NCBI GenBank assembly: GCA_025201765.1
Contig: MU623419.1
Coordinates: 62,001 to 126,000 of the forward strand
DNA from: Daldinia sp. FL1419
Lineage: Eukaryota; Ascomycota; Sordariomycetes; Xylariales; Hypoxylaceae
Length of the DNA: 64,000 nucleotides
Direction: 5' to 3'
Shown here piece after piece: positions 1 to 12,493 of the stretch; position 1 is the first letter of the stretch, and each line of letters starts with the position of its first letter. A program made the translations under genes and the position numbers. Below the pieces are notes generated by a model. It was not told the origin of the DNA. It made no database searches and saw nothing but the letters and a program-made list of their open reading frames with translations.

Positions 1-272
1 TGGGTGGAAGAAGGTCGGCTTGCACGAGCTAGTGGTTGCAAACAAGGTCAAGATACACTACATGAAAGCCATCGCCAAGTGTCATCCTGATAAGGTAAGT
101 CGATAATATCTATGCAATGATTATTCCATATCTATACCGCGTCCCCAATGCTAACACAGGTTTTGTATAGCTACCTCAAGATGCAGGCACAGAGGTAAGA
201 CTCATTGCTGCCACAGTATTTGCTACCCTAAATGAGAGTTGGGATAAGTTTAAGGCCGAAAATGGATTATAA
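1..272 (+). CDS. Auxilin-like J-domain protein, 3' end only
   Basis: The window opens inside a gene. Exon 2-94 and exon 171-272 are joined in phase 0 across a 76-nt GTAAGT...TAG intron. They encode the C-terminal J domain of an auxilin/Swa2-type protein: WKKVGLHELV, then the HPD signature (CHPDK) straddling the splice site, and the typical ending ATLNESWDKFKAENGL followed by TAA at 270-272. In this family the J domain recruits Hsp70 and drives uncoating of clathrin-coated vesicles in the cytosol. The clathrin-binding, UBA and TPR parts expected upstream lie outside the window. An in-frame GTAAGA at 195 looks like a donor, but reading through it keeps the conserved sequence intact, so it is taken as coding. 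Confidence 0.85.
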
Positions 273-2115
273 CCAACCATGATTCCGCAGCATAGGTATG
301 ATGAGAAGGTACCGGGCCCAAAAGCGCGAATACTGTAAATAAAAATGAGACCACGAATATAGATGGGTTGCGGTACAGCAGCGACCAACGTATACTGATT
401 TCTAATACCGTGACAAATAATACTTCAATAAGTACCTCTCGTGGCGTTATTTCCCAATTATCCTAGATTCGAACAATCAGTGGCAAGTTGAATAGCCTAG
501 CCGTTCTCCCGTTGGAGGAATATCGGTCACGTTTTCAGCCCCGGATATCATAATCCCGGTGTTCTCTAGCTCCGTCCCTACTAGTATGTAGTCATCTAGC
601 TTGGGTTACCCGGGACCGGAAGTTGGGGTCCCGACCTGTCACGACCCCCGATTATTTTCTGTCGGAATCGTCGACTCTTTCGTCATCCCATCAAGTCTGG
701 AATACCAAAAACGAAAACAACCTCCAACTTGTAGCCCTATGAAAATTCCTCTGCAGGTTTTTTTGTGGTGAGATGAGATGTTTCTTGAATGGAAAGGAGT
801 TGTTATCACCGATATAAGACCGATAAAAGAGTGAAACATCCCAGCCCGGTCGACGTCATTTTCTCACGACCTAAGTTGCTGTCATGCAAGGTTGCCTCTT
901 TTCTTCGCGACAGTTGATCTTCTACTTACGTCAAAATTTCCCGTTTTCTGTTAAAAATCCTTGGCCATACCTTGGTTATAGACTTATAGTGGTATGGGCT
1001 TCCAATGCTACGAGCGCGGGTTCGGTTTACCGAAATAGGAAATCCGGAAGTGAGTAGCCCTTTTTAGCCTCGCCGCCAAAAAATGTTCGTCGCATGCCAA
1101 CGCTACATACCTATGTACCAATGACCCTTTTTCCCGAAGTCGTCACTGGTGGAAGGCGAGGAGCTGCACTAACCTAGGTTAGGTATGTTTAGGCTCTCTT
1201 TGCGGGGACCCCTTTTGAAAATGGAGTTATGGGTTATATGATTTCTGGGGTCGGCCCCCTGAAGCCATTTCCCCTCAAAAAATAAAAAAAAAATAAAAGA
1301 GGTACTTTACTTGAATCGATTGTAAGATGTTGCGATCTGACCTGCATATCGCTAAGGACGTGCCTTGGATCGAATCATCCAAGCCCAGTCTTTCTGTCGG
1401 GTCCTCCGCTTTGACATAGCACCTCGCCATCTCGGTTTATACTAGCATACAAGTACTATAGTTACTTGAACTCTTGGGTATAAACGCATGCATATATCAT
1501 ACTATTAGTTATACAGCATAGAGAAACTATTTCTTGCACTAACTAACTACCCCAAAAATTAATAAGACTTCTCCCCCAACTGCCCAAGAAAAAAACTACA
1601 ACTACCTACCTACTAATGTAGAAAAAAAACCCCCAATATCCTCCACAATGTCCTCCACAATTCCTCCGCATTCCACTTTAGCGCGCCACCACTTATTAAG
1701 CAGAAAGGCGTCGACAAAAGTACCCCATTAGAAGTCTCTTCGACTAACGCATTCTTTTTCGTAACTCTACTGTTGAACCAGTGTATAGGAATTAATAGTT
1801 ACTAAAAAATAAAGGCTTTGTTGAAGGTAACTTACTTGCCAATTCTCAATTATATAAAACTGATAACGATCTTATCCAACAATTCTTAATTAGGTACCTA
1901 TACTACCTACATAGACAAGGCATTGATTCTCACATGTTAAGAAAATAGAACAAGTACATACATCTCTTTTAGACGTCTCTCTGTTCGAGCACGAGGCCCG
2001 AAGACGCTATTCCGTTCACGTAGATGCCGACTTAGTCAAGGATCCACTAAGCGCCATCAGTTCCCCATTTATCTTCCTACCAATTCCGTACTTGGGGTAC
2101 ATCGTGGTTTGGAGA

Positions 2116-2132
2116 CCCCGGTTCCACCCCGG
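2116..2132. promoter_or_regulatory. Paired CreA-like sites upstream of the sugar transporter
   Basis: CCCCGG occurs at 2116-2121 and again at 2127-2132, each inside the direct repeat ACCCCGG spaced by 4 nt. The opposite strand reads CCGGGG, which fits the SYGGRG consensus of the carbon catabolite repressor CreA/Cre1. CreA often acts through closely spaced pairs. The pair lies about 530 bp upstream of a sugar-porter start codon, so glucose repression is plausible. It is a short motif and could be chance. Confidence 0.35.
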
Positions 2133-2251
2133 CTTTCTTCGTTCAAGAGTAGACGGGGTTGGTTGGGGTTGACGTGAGGAAGGTTCCAAGTTTGCCCGTT
2201 TAGCGGTCTATAATCTTTAACCGTCTTACATACTTCTAACCTACCGCTGAG

Positions 2252-2661
2252 TATATAAGCCGATCATCTACTCGCCAGCTTGTTTCAAATCATCATTATT
2301 TTAAATCATCAATTTTGGGTTTTGACTTTCCCAATAGTCTTCTTTTTTCTTATTTTATTTTTTTAAGGTCGTATGCTGCCGTTTGTTTCGACCTTAGGAA
2401 TAGGTTGTTTCGAACATCGTCTACGGCCGCAAATCTTTTTTGGAGGTCATATTAAGTCTTGCAGCCTGATCGACATAGGCGTGGGACTAATATAAATAGA
2501 AGGTCATCGACGTATAGATCTACCTTCGCGCGGTTGATCTTCGACCTTGTATTTCCACCATCGAGGAACCTGACATAGGTATATAATCCGTTGGGTTACC
2601 TCGACTCAGCCCAATCTTACACACACTATCTCGAAGCCAGCTACAATTCAACACATTCATC
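2252..2661 (+). promoter_or_regulatory. Promoter/leader of the sugar transporter gene
   Basis: TATA-like boxes are seen at 2252-2259 (TATATAAG), 2491-2498 (TATAAATA) and about 2579-2586 (ATATAATC). The last lies some 80 bp before the ATG and is followed by a pyrimidine/CA-rich leader typical of fungal start sites. I cannot tell which box is used. Confidence 0.35.
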
Positions 2662-4507
2662 ATGAAGAGGTATTTTGGCCTTCGGGGCGATTGGCTCAAC
2701 TATGCCATAGGCATAATTGCAGGATGTGATTTCTTACTTTTTGGATATGGTAAGTTTCCCCCAACTCGTACAGAATCCATTCACGCGCGATTTAGATAGC
2801 CTAACAATATTCTAGACCAGGGTGTTATGGGCGGTATTCTTACAATGCATCAGTTTCTCGAGGCTTTCCCGGGTATAAACCCGGAAGCCGCGATGATTGA
2901 TGATATCGAGAAGGCAAAGCGAGCAGAAACCCAAGGTATCGCTGTTGCGGCGTATAACTTGGGATGCTTTGTTGGCGCCGTTCTTACTATTTTCATCTCT
3001 AACCCCCTCGGTCGAAGGCGAATGATTATACTCGGTACTTCCATCATGGTCATTGGTGCTATCCTACAAGCCAGCGCTACTACGCTCCCTCACTTCATCA
3101 TCGGTCGTGTAATCACCGGTCTCGGAAACGGAGGCAACACTTCAACTGTTCCTACCTGGCAATCAGAAACTTCACGCGCGCACAAACGAGGCAAATTGGT
3201 CATGATTGAAGGTGCTTTGATCACCTGCGGTATCATGGTCAGCTACTGGATCGATCTCGGTTTCAGCTTTATCGAGAGCAGTGTTTCTTGGAGGTTCCCG
3301 CTCGCTTTCCAAGTAATCTTCTGCTTGCTTATCTTGGCTTTCATCTGGAATTTGCCCGAGTCCCCAAGATGGTTGATTCTACAGGACCGGGACGACGAAG
3401 CTCGAGAAGTCCTTGCCGCCTTGGGAGACACGACAGTAGACTCCCAAGAAGTACACAACGAATTTACCGCCATTAAAGACACCGTCCTCGAGATGTCCAA
3501 GGGTAGCTTTAGCGACCTGTTTACCATGGACAAGGACAGAAACTTCCACCGAACTTTGCTTGCTTTCGTCAACCAGATGTTCCAGCAAATCAGCGGTATC
3601 AACCTCATCACATACTACGCCCCTGTTATTTATAGCGGACTCGGCATGAGCGACTTCATGGCTCGCTTACTCGCTGCCATCAACGGAACAGAATACTTCA
3701 TTGCCTCGTGGCCTGCCGTTTTCCTCGTTGAAAAAGTTGGTCGCCGAAAGCTCATGCTCTTCGGTGCTGCTGGTCAAGCCATCAGCATGGCCATTTTGGC
3801 CGGTGTAAACTCGGCACCTGATAACAAGGCAGCTCAGGGTGTCGCTATCGCCTTCCTGTTCGTTTTCAACACATTTTTCGCCATTGGTTGGCTAGGAATG
3901 AGTAAGTGCATTTCGGTCTTCACGTGTTGTCTCACAGGTCTTGTAAAACGCCGGGTCCTCACGGCGTATCCCTACCCAATCCCACCTATTCTCGAAAATG
4001 TTTCTTGGAATGTAACTAATTTTCTCCTTTTCTATAGCTTGGCTATACCCCGCCGAAATTACAACTCTCCGAACCCGTGCGCCCGCTAACGCGCTTTCCA
4101 CCTCGTCTAACTGGATTTTCAACTTCCTTGTTGTTATGATCACACCCGTTGCGTTTAATAGTATTGGATACCAAACCTACATCATCTTCGCTGTGATCAA
4201 CGCGTTCATGGTACCATCAGTCTACTTCTTCTTCCCCGAGACGGCATACCGCTCGCTTGAGGAAATGGACTCCATCTTCCACAAGGTGGACGGTGTCAAG
4301 GGCTACTTTACCGTTGTACACGTGGCTAACGACGAGCCTCGCCGCTACGGCAAGAACGGCGAACTACTTATTGCTTATGAAGAGACGGAGGAGCACAAGG
4401 CCCACATTGAGCGCCCCGAGCATCACGAGGGTGGATCTGGCTCGGCCTCCCTGGCGACAGATGTTGAGAAGGCCCACGGCGGCGTTTTTGTCGAAAACCG
4501 CGGCTAA
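2662..4507 (+). CDS. MFS sugar porter, STL1-like sugar/polyol transporter
   Basis: Three exons (2662-2749, 2816-3901, 4038-4507) give 547 residues; both introns have GTAAG donors and TAG acceptors, and the frame is continuous. The protein is a 12-TM major facilitator of the sugar porter family. It starts with MKRYFGLRGDWLN, followed by the first helix and the FGYDQGVMGG motif. Also visible are the loop 2-3 motif NPLGRRRM, GRVITGLGNGGNTSTVP, PESPRWL, the central QQISGINLITYYAP motif, VEKVGRRKLM, and near residue 456 the signature FFPETAYRSLEEMD. The N-terminus and substrate-site motifs resemble Stl1-type glycerol/H+ symporters and relatives, but the exact substrate cannot be told. The tail is cytosolic and acidic with His/Gly/Ser-rich stretches. 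The start was chosen because exon 1 supplies the conserved N-terminus missing from the long second exon. Confidence 0.88.
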
Positions 4508-7380
4508 ATGTATAAATATACCCATCACGTACTAGCATTATTGCGTCCCTCGCTTTCATGTTTCCTAAATCTTAGATGGCAAACTTCAGAGGATGGATAG
4601 AGTATTATCTAGAAGCTATCTAAGTTTTACATAACTACTGTAGATATCCGTTGTTTAGGAGCACTGCACAAAGACTAGGTGCCGGCTTAAGCTGGCGATG
4701 AAATATATTTTGGGACAATAATCATAGTAGTCGCTGAACAGCTCCGAGTGACTTAGACAATGCGTCTACATAAGTGAATAAAATTGGATTATACCCCATG
4801 CTTTTCCTTGTGTTGGAAGGGTTATGAAATTCGACGAAAAGGGTAACCCGAAGACCAAGTAGTCAGGTTTACGTATAGGGGAGCACTAGCCTCGGAGTGA
4901 AGCGTACTCGGTGGCTACCATCCTTGACGACTAATTTAGCATCATATATTCCGCACAGAAGTAAACGAAAGACATTTGCCACATATATTTTCGAAACGGC
5001 TATTCGAGCCGACTATTTATGTGAATCTTGTCGTGGCCTAGATTTCCTGGAGTTGGATAGTTGGGTCCACGTTAAAATACGTACTGTTCAAGAGTTGTCC
5101 CGGGTTACTCTATTTGACCAGTTCTTGGATTTTCGGCCTGAAAGGGGGAATGGAATAGCCGAATGCTTATAAATAAGTCAGTTGTGCATTTGCATAGACC
5201 CAAGGTATATATATAAGACGAATAAGAACAGAACGCTTTGCATTAAATACCGTTGGATCGATAGTTTGGTTGATATGTTGCCTTGGCCCTATATGCTGTA
5301 GTATTTCAGGTAGGTAGGCGGGAAGGCGACTACAACATAGTCCACATTACGAGCCCACAAGGTAGCTTCGAGCTATGCAACTTGAATACAAGGTTTGCGA
5401 GAAAACAAGGCGGTTTGTATAGGGGGCAGCGGTCTAGTCTAGAGTCGAGACTAGACACGACACAACCTCGTAAGCTGGCTAGCTACCTTGGATGAGGACG
5501 AGGCGAAAAGTCTAGGCTCTCCACTCCTGCGTAAGCGTAATGCTTGCTGTACTGGATGACCAGGACTACTAGCCGAATAGGAACTGGCTCAACGGTTGTG
5601 TTGGCCTCGGTCATAGGTCAGGTCAGGCGCAGGAGTTAGTAGGGACTTATTATGAACTATCTATCTTGGTATAACCCCGGATGTTCTGTTATTGCATGAA
5701 GTACGTCGACGTAATGTTGTAAATTCACAACTGGTTCTACTGGTTATATCCCCTGAACACTCACTATACGGCAATAAGAAAAGTCTATACCCTTCAGAAG
5801 AAACGCCACCGGACTCCTCGATCTTGTCTACGGTTGAAAAAGCGACAAACTCCAAGTCTTCCCTTCGACACCCTAACAATAACACTATGGTCTAGTAGAT
5901 GATGCTACCATGAGCTCGCGTTACCTACGTAAACCCCCAAAGATCAGTCGCCGTCAAGACAGATCCAGATCCTGACCCCGACCCCGAGCCTGATCTCCGT
6001 ATAAACCCCCGATTCAGTCAACCCGACTACCCGGGTCCCTCGACTGATCTGCTAGATTGAAGTTCTGGGAGTTCCCCAACGACATTATTTATAACAGTAT
6101 CGAATGCTCGTGTTTCCGTTTGTATTTTCTTATAGTACAAATATGGATATGTGCCAATAATCCTTTGTCTAATATGTCTCAAGTAGTTGCCCCACGAAAT
6201 TTCCCTTTCGAGATTCTAGATGCCTTACATTTAGTGCAAAGAGAACTTGTGGTGTATACAGCCTCGTGGTGTTATGGTTAGATAGCCTACCTAGGTAGGT
6301 ACCTAGGTATTTATAAATCCTGTGTGAACAACAAAGTTAATTCCATGCTTCTTGCTATGCCTCATGACAAACCTCGCCCGCTACCTCGCCGCTACAAGCC
6401 TGTTTAGAGGGCGAATAAAAATAGCACCAGGCCTAGGCGTATAGCTCATAGGACGAGAATTTATACATGAATCGTGTTTAATCGTTCCTACACTTGAGAT
6501 ACTTGGATATTGATGAAACGATACGTGGCTACCAATACTTGAAAGTACGGCATATTATTCATTCAATTTGATTTGCACACGTATTCTTCGAGCGGCGTCT
6601 TGTGTCCTTTCGAAATTTCGATTTGCTATTAGAAGCGGGCTATAGGTACGCAGAGGTCTTCCCGCAGCTTGGTGCATGGGAATGGTAGGTAATAGCGTTC
6701 ATTACAATTTACAAATCGTTTTAATTATTGTATCACATATCTACCTACCTACGTACACTTGTGTAGGGTCGCAAAAGATTTCAAGATTCGAGTTACATTT
6801 CTCCAAAGCCTGCCTCGCTGCCCAAGGTAGGCGCTGCAAAGTTCCCAACTAATGATTGGGACATCCTATCAATTCTGCCAAGGTAAGCGCCAGCCAATGG
6901 GGAGGAAGTTTATTTGTTAATATATGATGAAATATATGATGAAACTGTAACGATAGTTTTCAGCTCTGATAGAGGCACCTATGGAGGCGGTGTACCGTGT
7001 GAAGAATATCACTCGGTGCGGGCGCCACGCGATAAACTTGCAGCTGTGATAGCCAATCTCCGTCCATACAGGTTGCTTGGGTAGTTAGGTACCTATGTGC
7101 CAGACACGAAGAGTAATAAAAGTTTGACAGACCCCGACTATCTGCGTCTTGGAAACTTCAGCTTAGCCCTTTGCCCCGTGCAGTGCATTTTTACAGGAAA
7201 CCAACCACCCGAGGCCCTCATGACTGCTACAACTTGGGCAGCCTTAACGCCAAAAATAACATACTCTCAATACCTAACGTTCGACATCTGAGTAGAGCCG
7301 GCCAAACTGCTCTCACGATTCCGCAAGTCGTGGGATAGACAACAAGAGTATCGTTACGAATCAGGCCAATAGCTATCGTA
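4508..7380. other. Intergenic region, no gene recognised
   Basis: Short open frames occur (for example 4897-5172) but they begin with non-ATG codons, match no family I know, and have no splice partners that extend them. The region includes the 3' flank of the transporter and a TAGG/CCTA palindrome at 6286-6309. Confidence 0.55.
6286..6309. repeat. CCTA/TAGG palindromic microsatellite
   Basis: This is a run of CCTACCTAGG / TAGGTACCTA units that can pair with itself. It is one of many copies of the same motif family across the window, all intergenic; others are listed separately. Confidence 0.7.
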
Positions 7381-10022
7381 ATGAGCGCACAGCACCTCTG
7401 TAGACTGATTTATTTCCAAGCACCCCTAGAGGAAGTGAGGCGGGTGATTGAGGATGCTGCAGATAAAAATGAATACGTTTCCGCGAAAATCGAGGCCGGT
7501 TCGACAGCCCTCCATTGGGCAGCTAGATACGATAGGCTTGATATAGTCCGTCTACTTATCGAATACGTCACGGATAAACCCGCGTATATTAACACCCGAA
7601 ACTATTTTGGAAAGACCGTTATCGATATCGCGATAAAGAGGAGTAGATCTCCGTTCGCGAAAAACTTGATTAGATTTTTGATTTGGGGGGATGAATTATA
7701 CGATTCTATAGACGGCGGAGCCGACCTCGATCCAGCAACCCCCGCGGTTGACGGATATATTACTTCACGTTTCCTGGAGAAAAGAATAAACCCGATAGAA
7801 GAAAGTAGCGGAAAGACCACATGGGATCTCGCATGCATTCCGGAGCCAAAGGAATTAGGAGTCATTGCTATTTTGATTCTTCAAGAAGATACGGATCGGA
7901 TCGTCAGAACTTTTGTGGGCTCGTGTGATGACTGGATAGTGATACATGGAAATTATGTAAGTTGGATATTATTTATGCAATATATGGCTCAATATATGGC
8001 TATGACTTGCTAATAATATCGCCACGCAGATGGGCCCAGTAAATGTATTTGGCTACGGACGTCGATATATACCTAATGACGAAAATTATTTAATAACGCT
8101 GGTGCTAGGTACTACTCGGTTGTTCAGCCCGCCGCTTACTTGAAATCCCCGAAGAGAGCGACCAGATAACCAGCGAGCTTATAGAATGCCTCAAAGGCAT
8201 CCTCATACAAGTTCATCGAGAATTCCACGAGAACCAGGAGGCGCCACGGCATTTAAGATTTAGAGAACCTTTGTGTATCTTTCAACCCTTAGAGCGCCCT
8301 ATCGCCGGCTCGGAGGATTTCATTTCGCTCGTGGTTAGTTCAATTTGCACCCAACACCAATAAGCAGTCAGGTTTTGACAACCTCAGATGCCCTATATCT
8401 TCGTCGACGAGTTAAGAACTATGAATCATAGGAGGGCGATTTCTGAGATGCTATCTACTCATCCAATATATTGTACTAGTGACGAAGGCAGATGGCTCGA
8501 ACGTCACATGCCACTTACTTTGGATGAGTATTGTCGTCCAGCCTTGTCTCGAAGTGACCTTAAGGCCCGTAACAGGGACCAGGTGTTGGTTCGCTATGAT
8601 AATGGAAGGAGGGAGCCATCGCGTAGTAATACTGCCGAAAAGGATCCTCCAAAGCTGCTGAGTGATTTATGGGTGCTTGTTCGGGGTCGCATCAGCAAGG
8701 TTCTACATCTAACAGGCCTACTAACATGGGAAAGTTCCAAACCTCAGTCGTCTGAGGTAGCTCTAGAACAGAGAGGTTTACCACCACGTGTGATTTTTAT
8801 CTGGCAAGCTTGGATTTGGAAAATTGGCGATTTGGTTATCGCAACGTGGCCAGATGCTACCGTACACATGCCCTGGCGGAATATATCGGGGTATAGTGAC
8901 AAACGTATAGGTATCGCATTTGTCCTTAGATATCTTGTGGAACTATTCGATAAGCCAGCAAACAATGCGTCGGGTTCGCTCCTCCAGGTCTACGAAACCG
9001 AGCTGTCTGCTATTTATTCGAAGGTGAATCGGTATGCGAAGAACGTGCTCGTTGAGGACATTGACGTCGACAAGGAAAGGAAGTTTTTCCATGAAATCAG
9101 TGATCTTCGTGAGGAGCTTTCAATGATAAAATCGGTACTTGCTGAGCAGGAGGAAGTGTGGAAGGATTTCATGAGCACGGCGTGGCCGCAGCAAGATCTT
9201 GGTCAACAACAGCAAGGCCGTGCGCTAGATGGAGAAGACATCGGGCGCGGCTTGTCGAAAGTTCCAGCTGGTTTCAAGGACGAGGCGGAGTGGAACGCAG
9301 TCTGCCGGCCTCGACTCCTATTCAATAGGTATAAGCGGCGAATCGAGAAACTTGAAGAAGATGCCGAGAGAGTTGAACGAAACATCTCGACACAGTTGGA
9401 TCTGAAGCAAAAACACGCAGCTCTTAAGGAAGCCCATTCTACGGCTATTGTGAGTGCAATGGTATTTGGCTTCACGATCATCACAGTCATATTTGCCCCC
9501 TTGTCATTTGTCGTTGCACTCTTTGCACTACCAATAGACAAGTTCAACGAAGGGAAAAATGAGAACCGACCGGATGGCGTTTACTCATCTGACTATATTG
9601 GGAGATGGAGTGGTAAGTTGATTAGCTGCATTTGAACTCTTGTCTTAAAACTGACCGTGTTAGCGACTACTGTCCTCGTCTCGATTGCTGTAACTTTACT
9701 GGCAATATGGGCTGGGTTACGGTTTACGGGTCTCCATATCTGGGGAAAGAAAGGGTTGCGAGCATACATCAGAGAAAAAGCAAGTGCTACTCAGGGAGAA
9801 GAAAAGGACATGGAGCCAGAGGATATGGATAAGGACGACACAGATGATGAAGATATGGAAGGGAACACAGAGGTGAATAGGAGAAAGGACGCGGGAGGGG
9901 GGAATATGACAGAGACGGGGCGAGAGAAAAAAGCCGGCTGTTGGTCTAGACTGGAGAGAATTGTTAGAAAACGGCACACCCATCGTGGCGACGATAGGAC
10001 CACTGAAGTTGAGTTAGCGTAG
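7381..10022 (+). CDS. Ankyrin-repeat / CorA-like membrane protein, frameshifted in exon 2
   Basis: Four exons are inferred: 7381-7956, 8030-8333, 8388-9612 and 9664-10022, with introns of 73, 54 and 51 nt. Exon 1 carries ankyrin repeats (for example GSTALHWAARYDRLDIVRLL). Exon 2 begins MGPVNVFGYGRRYIPND. Exon 3 holds the all-helical CorA-type domain with a long coiled coil and the first membrane helix (about AIVSAMVFGFTIITVIFAP). Exon 4 supplies the second membrane helix (TTVLVSIAVTLLAIWAGLRF) and a charged Lys/Asp/Glu-rich cytosolic tail. The magnesium-channel GMN signature is not visible after helix 1, as in many fungal CorA-like proteins, so transport is unproven. In exon 2 the frame entering (LVLGTTRLFSPP, then stop near 8141) differs by one base from the frame leaving (RLLEIPEESDQITSELI). 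No legal intron fixes this, so an indel lies near 8109-8135. Without it the product would be about 820 residues. Confidence 0.7.
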
Positions 10023-11586
10023 TTTGATCGATGGACTTGGTTGTATCTTCCTTCGGTCTCTCTGATTGTCAATAGCTTCTTTCTAAATAGCAGTACACAA
10101 GATTGAGAAGCGCTTCTCGATGGTCATTACGACGATGGACATTTGATAATGCAAGTGCTATAGCTGTATATTCAGTTGGAGTGTGGATTGTTTCCGGTAT
10201 GTATCTAACGCACCACTACTGCAGCTGATCCTGAGTTCATACCACGAGTCGCATTGGCTTCGACAGTTCTGCTCGTGGATGAGATATTCGTGTATCAACA
10301 CCCAAACCATCGCTCCTTTGGACTAATCAAGGGAAGTTACCGCCAACAGCATGACTTTTTAAGTATAGCTTCTCCATACGTATCAAGTTGAATCGTAAAA
10401 TAGGTTGGTTTCTTATTTTAGATTTAAACTCGAGGTGAATGAGCTTTCTATACGATAATGCCTGTTGCTATACTACTAGGTAGAAGTAAGTGGCCGAGCA
10501 CTTATAAAACGACCAAGGGGGACTGAACGAATCGTTAGCGTATATCATGCTGCGTTGGCATATCTTCCTCACATGAGGTGGCTGAAAATATCGTGACCGC
10601 GTCCACTGGTCTCCATGACCCATGCCCTATTTCTAAACGCTTAATGGTGATTTTCGTGCCCGGAAGAGGATATAATGTGGATTAAGTTAGGTAACAAAAC
10701 CAAACATTGTCTCACCACATCTACACGACACTTTACCTGCTGCGCCACTGCCACGCATCTCATCGTACCTTCGTATCTACGGCGAAGATCTGAAGAACTT
10801 CAGCCCTATCGGTTCACATAACGATACGATAGAAGGAGCCACTGAGGCTCGTTGTCGATGTCACGTTGCGTCTCCATTCATATCGACACCCGTTTAAAGT
10901 AAGGTCTTGAGATCTGTTAGATGGCGAGGGTATCCGATTGGTTACGGATCTGTATATCGAGTGATAATGATCCCGTTTCAAAGGAATTTGCATAAGACCA
11001 TAGCGTGGGATTTACTTCGTTCTTGATGAATAATTTATAACATAGTATCTGTTATATGAACATGGAATATTTCGAGTAATGACGGCCTTTTGTGGATGGA
11101 AACTCCGGGAATAACAGAGAAAAAGACGATAATAACGGCGCCCAGAAGATGGACGTTGGCCGTTGAGGAGAATGGAAGCTAATGGGAGGTCCGGTAATGA
11201 TTTTTTTATTTTTATTTTTTATTTTTTTTAGAGATGGCGGACGGCAGATGGAGATGCTAAAAACAGCGTTGTACCCGTCCCCTGGGCAGCCTCGTTAGGT
11301 GCCGGCTAAGCGCCTTCTAGTGTATCTCCTTTAGCGCGTCTGCCCCAGCGTACAATACAATACCACGTAGGTAGGTAGTTAGAGAAACCCCACAAAGTCA
11401 TTAGGTAATAAGAACCCCTAGTTGACAGAACCTTACCTCATTTGCTGATTTATTCCATGTATTTTCGTACAAGTCCTTTCTAGACGCATGACATGACGTT
11501 GACAAGACGTGATAAGGTAGAAAAGCATACCCGCTTCTTGACGGCATTACAAGCTAAAAGATATACTTTATTCCTTTAACTACCAT

Positions 11587-11625
11587 AAACGATAAACAAC
11601 AAACGATAAACAACAAACGATAAAC
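11587..11625. repeat. Tandem repeat, 14-bp unit, about 2.8 copies
   Basis: The unit AAACGATAAACAAC is repeated at 11587, 11601 and 11615; the last copy is partial. No function is suggested. Confidence 0.85.
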
Positions 11626-12421
11626 GAGCGATGCCGCCAGCCGTTTTAGTTACTCGTAGTCTTCAGCCCTTTGTGAGCCCGACCATGAACCTTGAATAAA
11701 GCGGCTCACATCAGCTCTAAAACAACCGAATGACCCGGCATGGCGGCACGCGCAAAGGTTACATTCTGCGGTACAAAATATATGATCTCATGATACCTAG
11801 AGTAGAGGTAAGGATGTGTAACGAACCATCTCGTATGTGCTTAGGTTATGTAGGTAGGTAGGTCCAGCTAGACACGGCATACGGGTCCATACAGAACCAC
11901 ATGGGACGCGCATAAAGTAAGGGGCCAAGTCAACCCTTAAGGACCCTTCCCGCTGGGTAAAATTTACGAGGCGGTGGAGGGAAGCGGAAAGAAGAATGAA
12001 ATAAAACAAAAGCTACGAAAGCTAGGACCGCCGCTGCGCTAAGCAAGGCGGAGCTGAGGGCCTTGCTCGGACCAGCTACGTTAATGCTAATTTATGTCGA
12101 TCACTTCGTATTAAGGAGCTTTCCGAGCAGGAATTCCGAGTGGGCGGATTCGTCCGCAGACAACGTGCCTTTTTTGCTTTGCTGTGCTGGATTATTGTGA
12201 CGAAAAGTGCAATGTGATGCCACGGCTAACGGCTAACCTGAGCTGTTTTTTACTTTCTAGAAAGGGGGCTAATTAAGAAGCCCACTCGTTGGGTTTGTTG
12301 CGATATATAAGATGATGGTTATCCTGCTGTTCGGATGGTTTTTTTGTTTCTCGAGTGGCAAGAGAATCAACTTATTCGCCTGTATAAAGACATTATTACT
12401 ACGACTTACATAGTCAAATTA

Positions 12422-12493
12422 CTATATAATACCTAATATACATACCTCTACTCATCTCAACATCTCGACACCAAACAAGCATCATCATTCAAA
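12422..12493 (+). promoter_or_regulatory. Core promoter and leader of the secreted effector gene
   Basis: A TATA-like CTATATAATA at 12422-12431 lies about 65 bp before the ATG. It is followed by a CT/CA-rich leader (CATCTCAACATCTCGACACC) and the start context CAAAATGG. Confidence 0.4.

Larger units (their letters stand above)
273..2661. other. Intergenic region, no gene recognised
   Basis: I see no convincing coding frame here. The first part is the 3' flank of the auxilin gene. There is an A-rich run near 1275-1300, and the last 550 bases look like the promoter of the transporter gene. Confidence 0.6.
10023..12493. other. Intergenic region, no gene recognised
   Basis: No coding frame with recognisable content was found on either strand. 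The region contains a T/A-rich tract near 11200-11230 and a 14-bp tandem repeat at 11587-11625. The last 100 bases are the promoter and leader of the small secreted protein gene. Confidence 0.55.

Noticed and set aside
4897..5172. 91-codon open frame on the plus strand
   Set aside because: Starts with GTG, has no known domain, no leader or splice extension, and lies in AT-rich intergenic sequence.
8030..8173. An extra intron (for example 8109-8165 or 8109-8173) to repair the ankyrin-CorA frame
   Set aside because: Each donor/acceptor pair tested leads to a new early stop or needs an impossible 19-nt intron, so a frameshift is the simpler reading.
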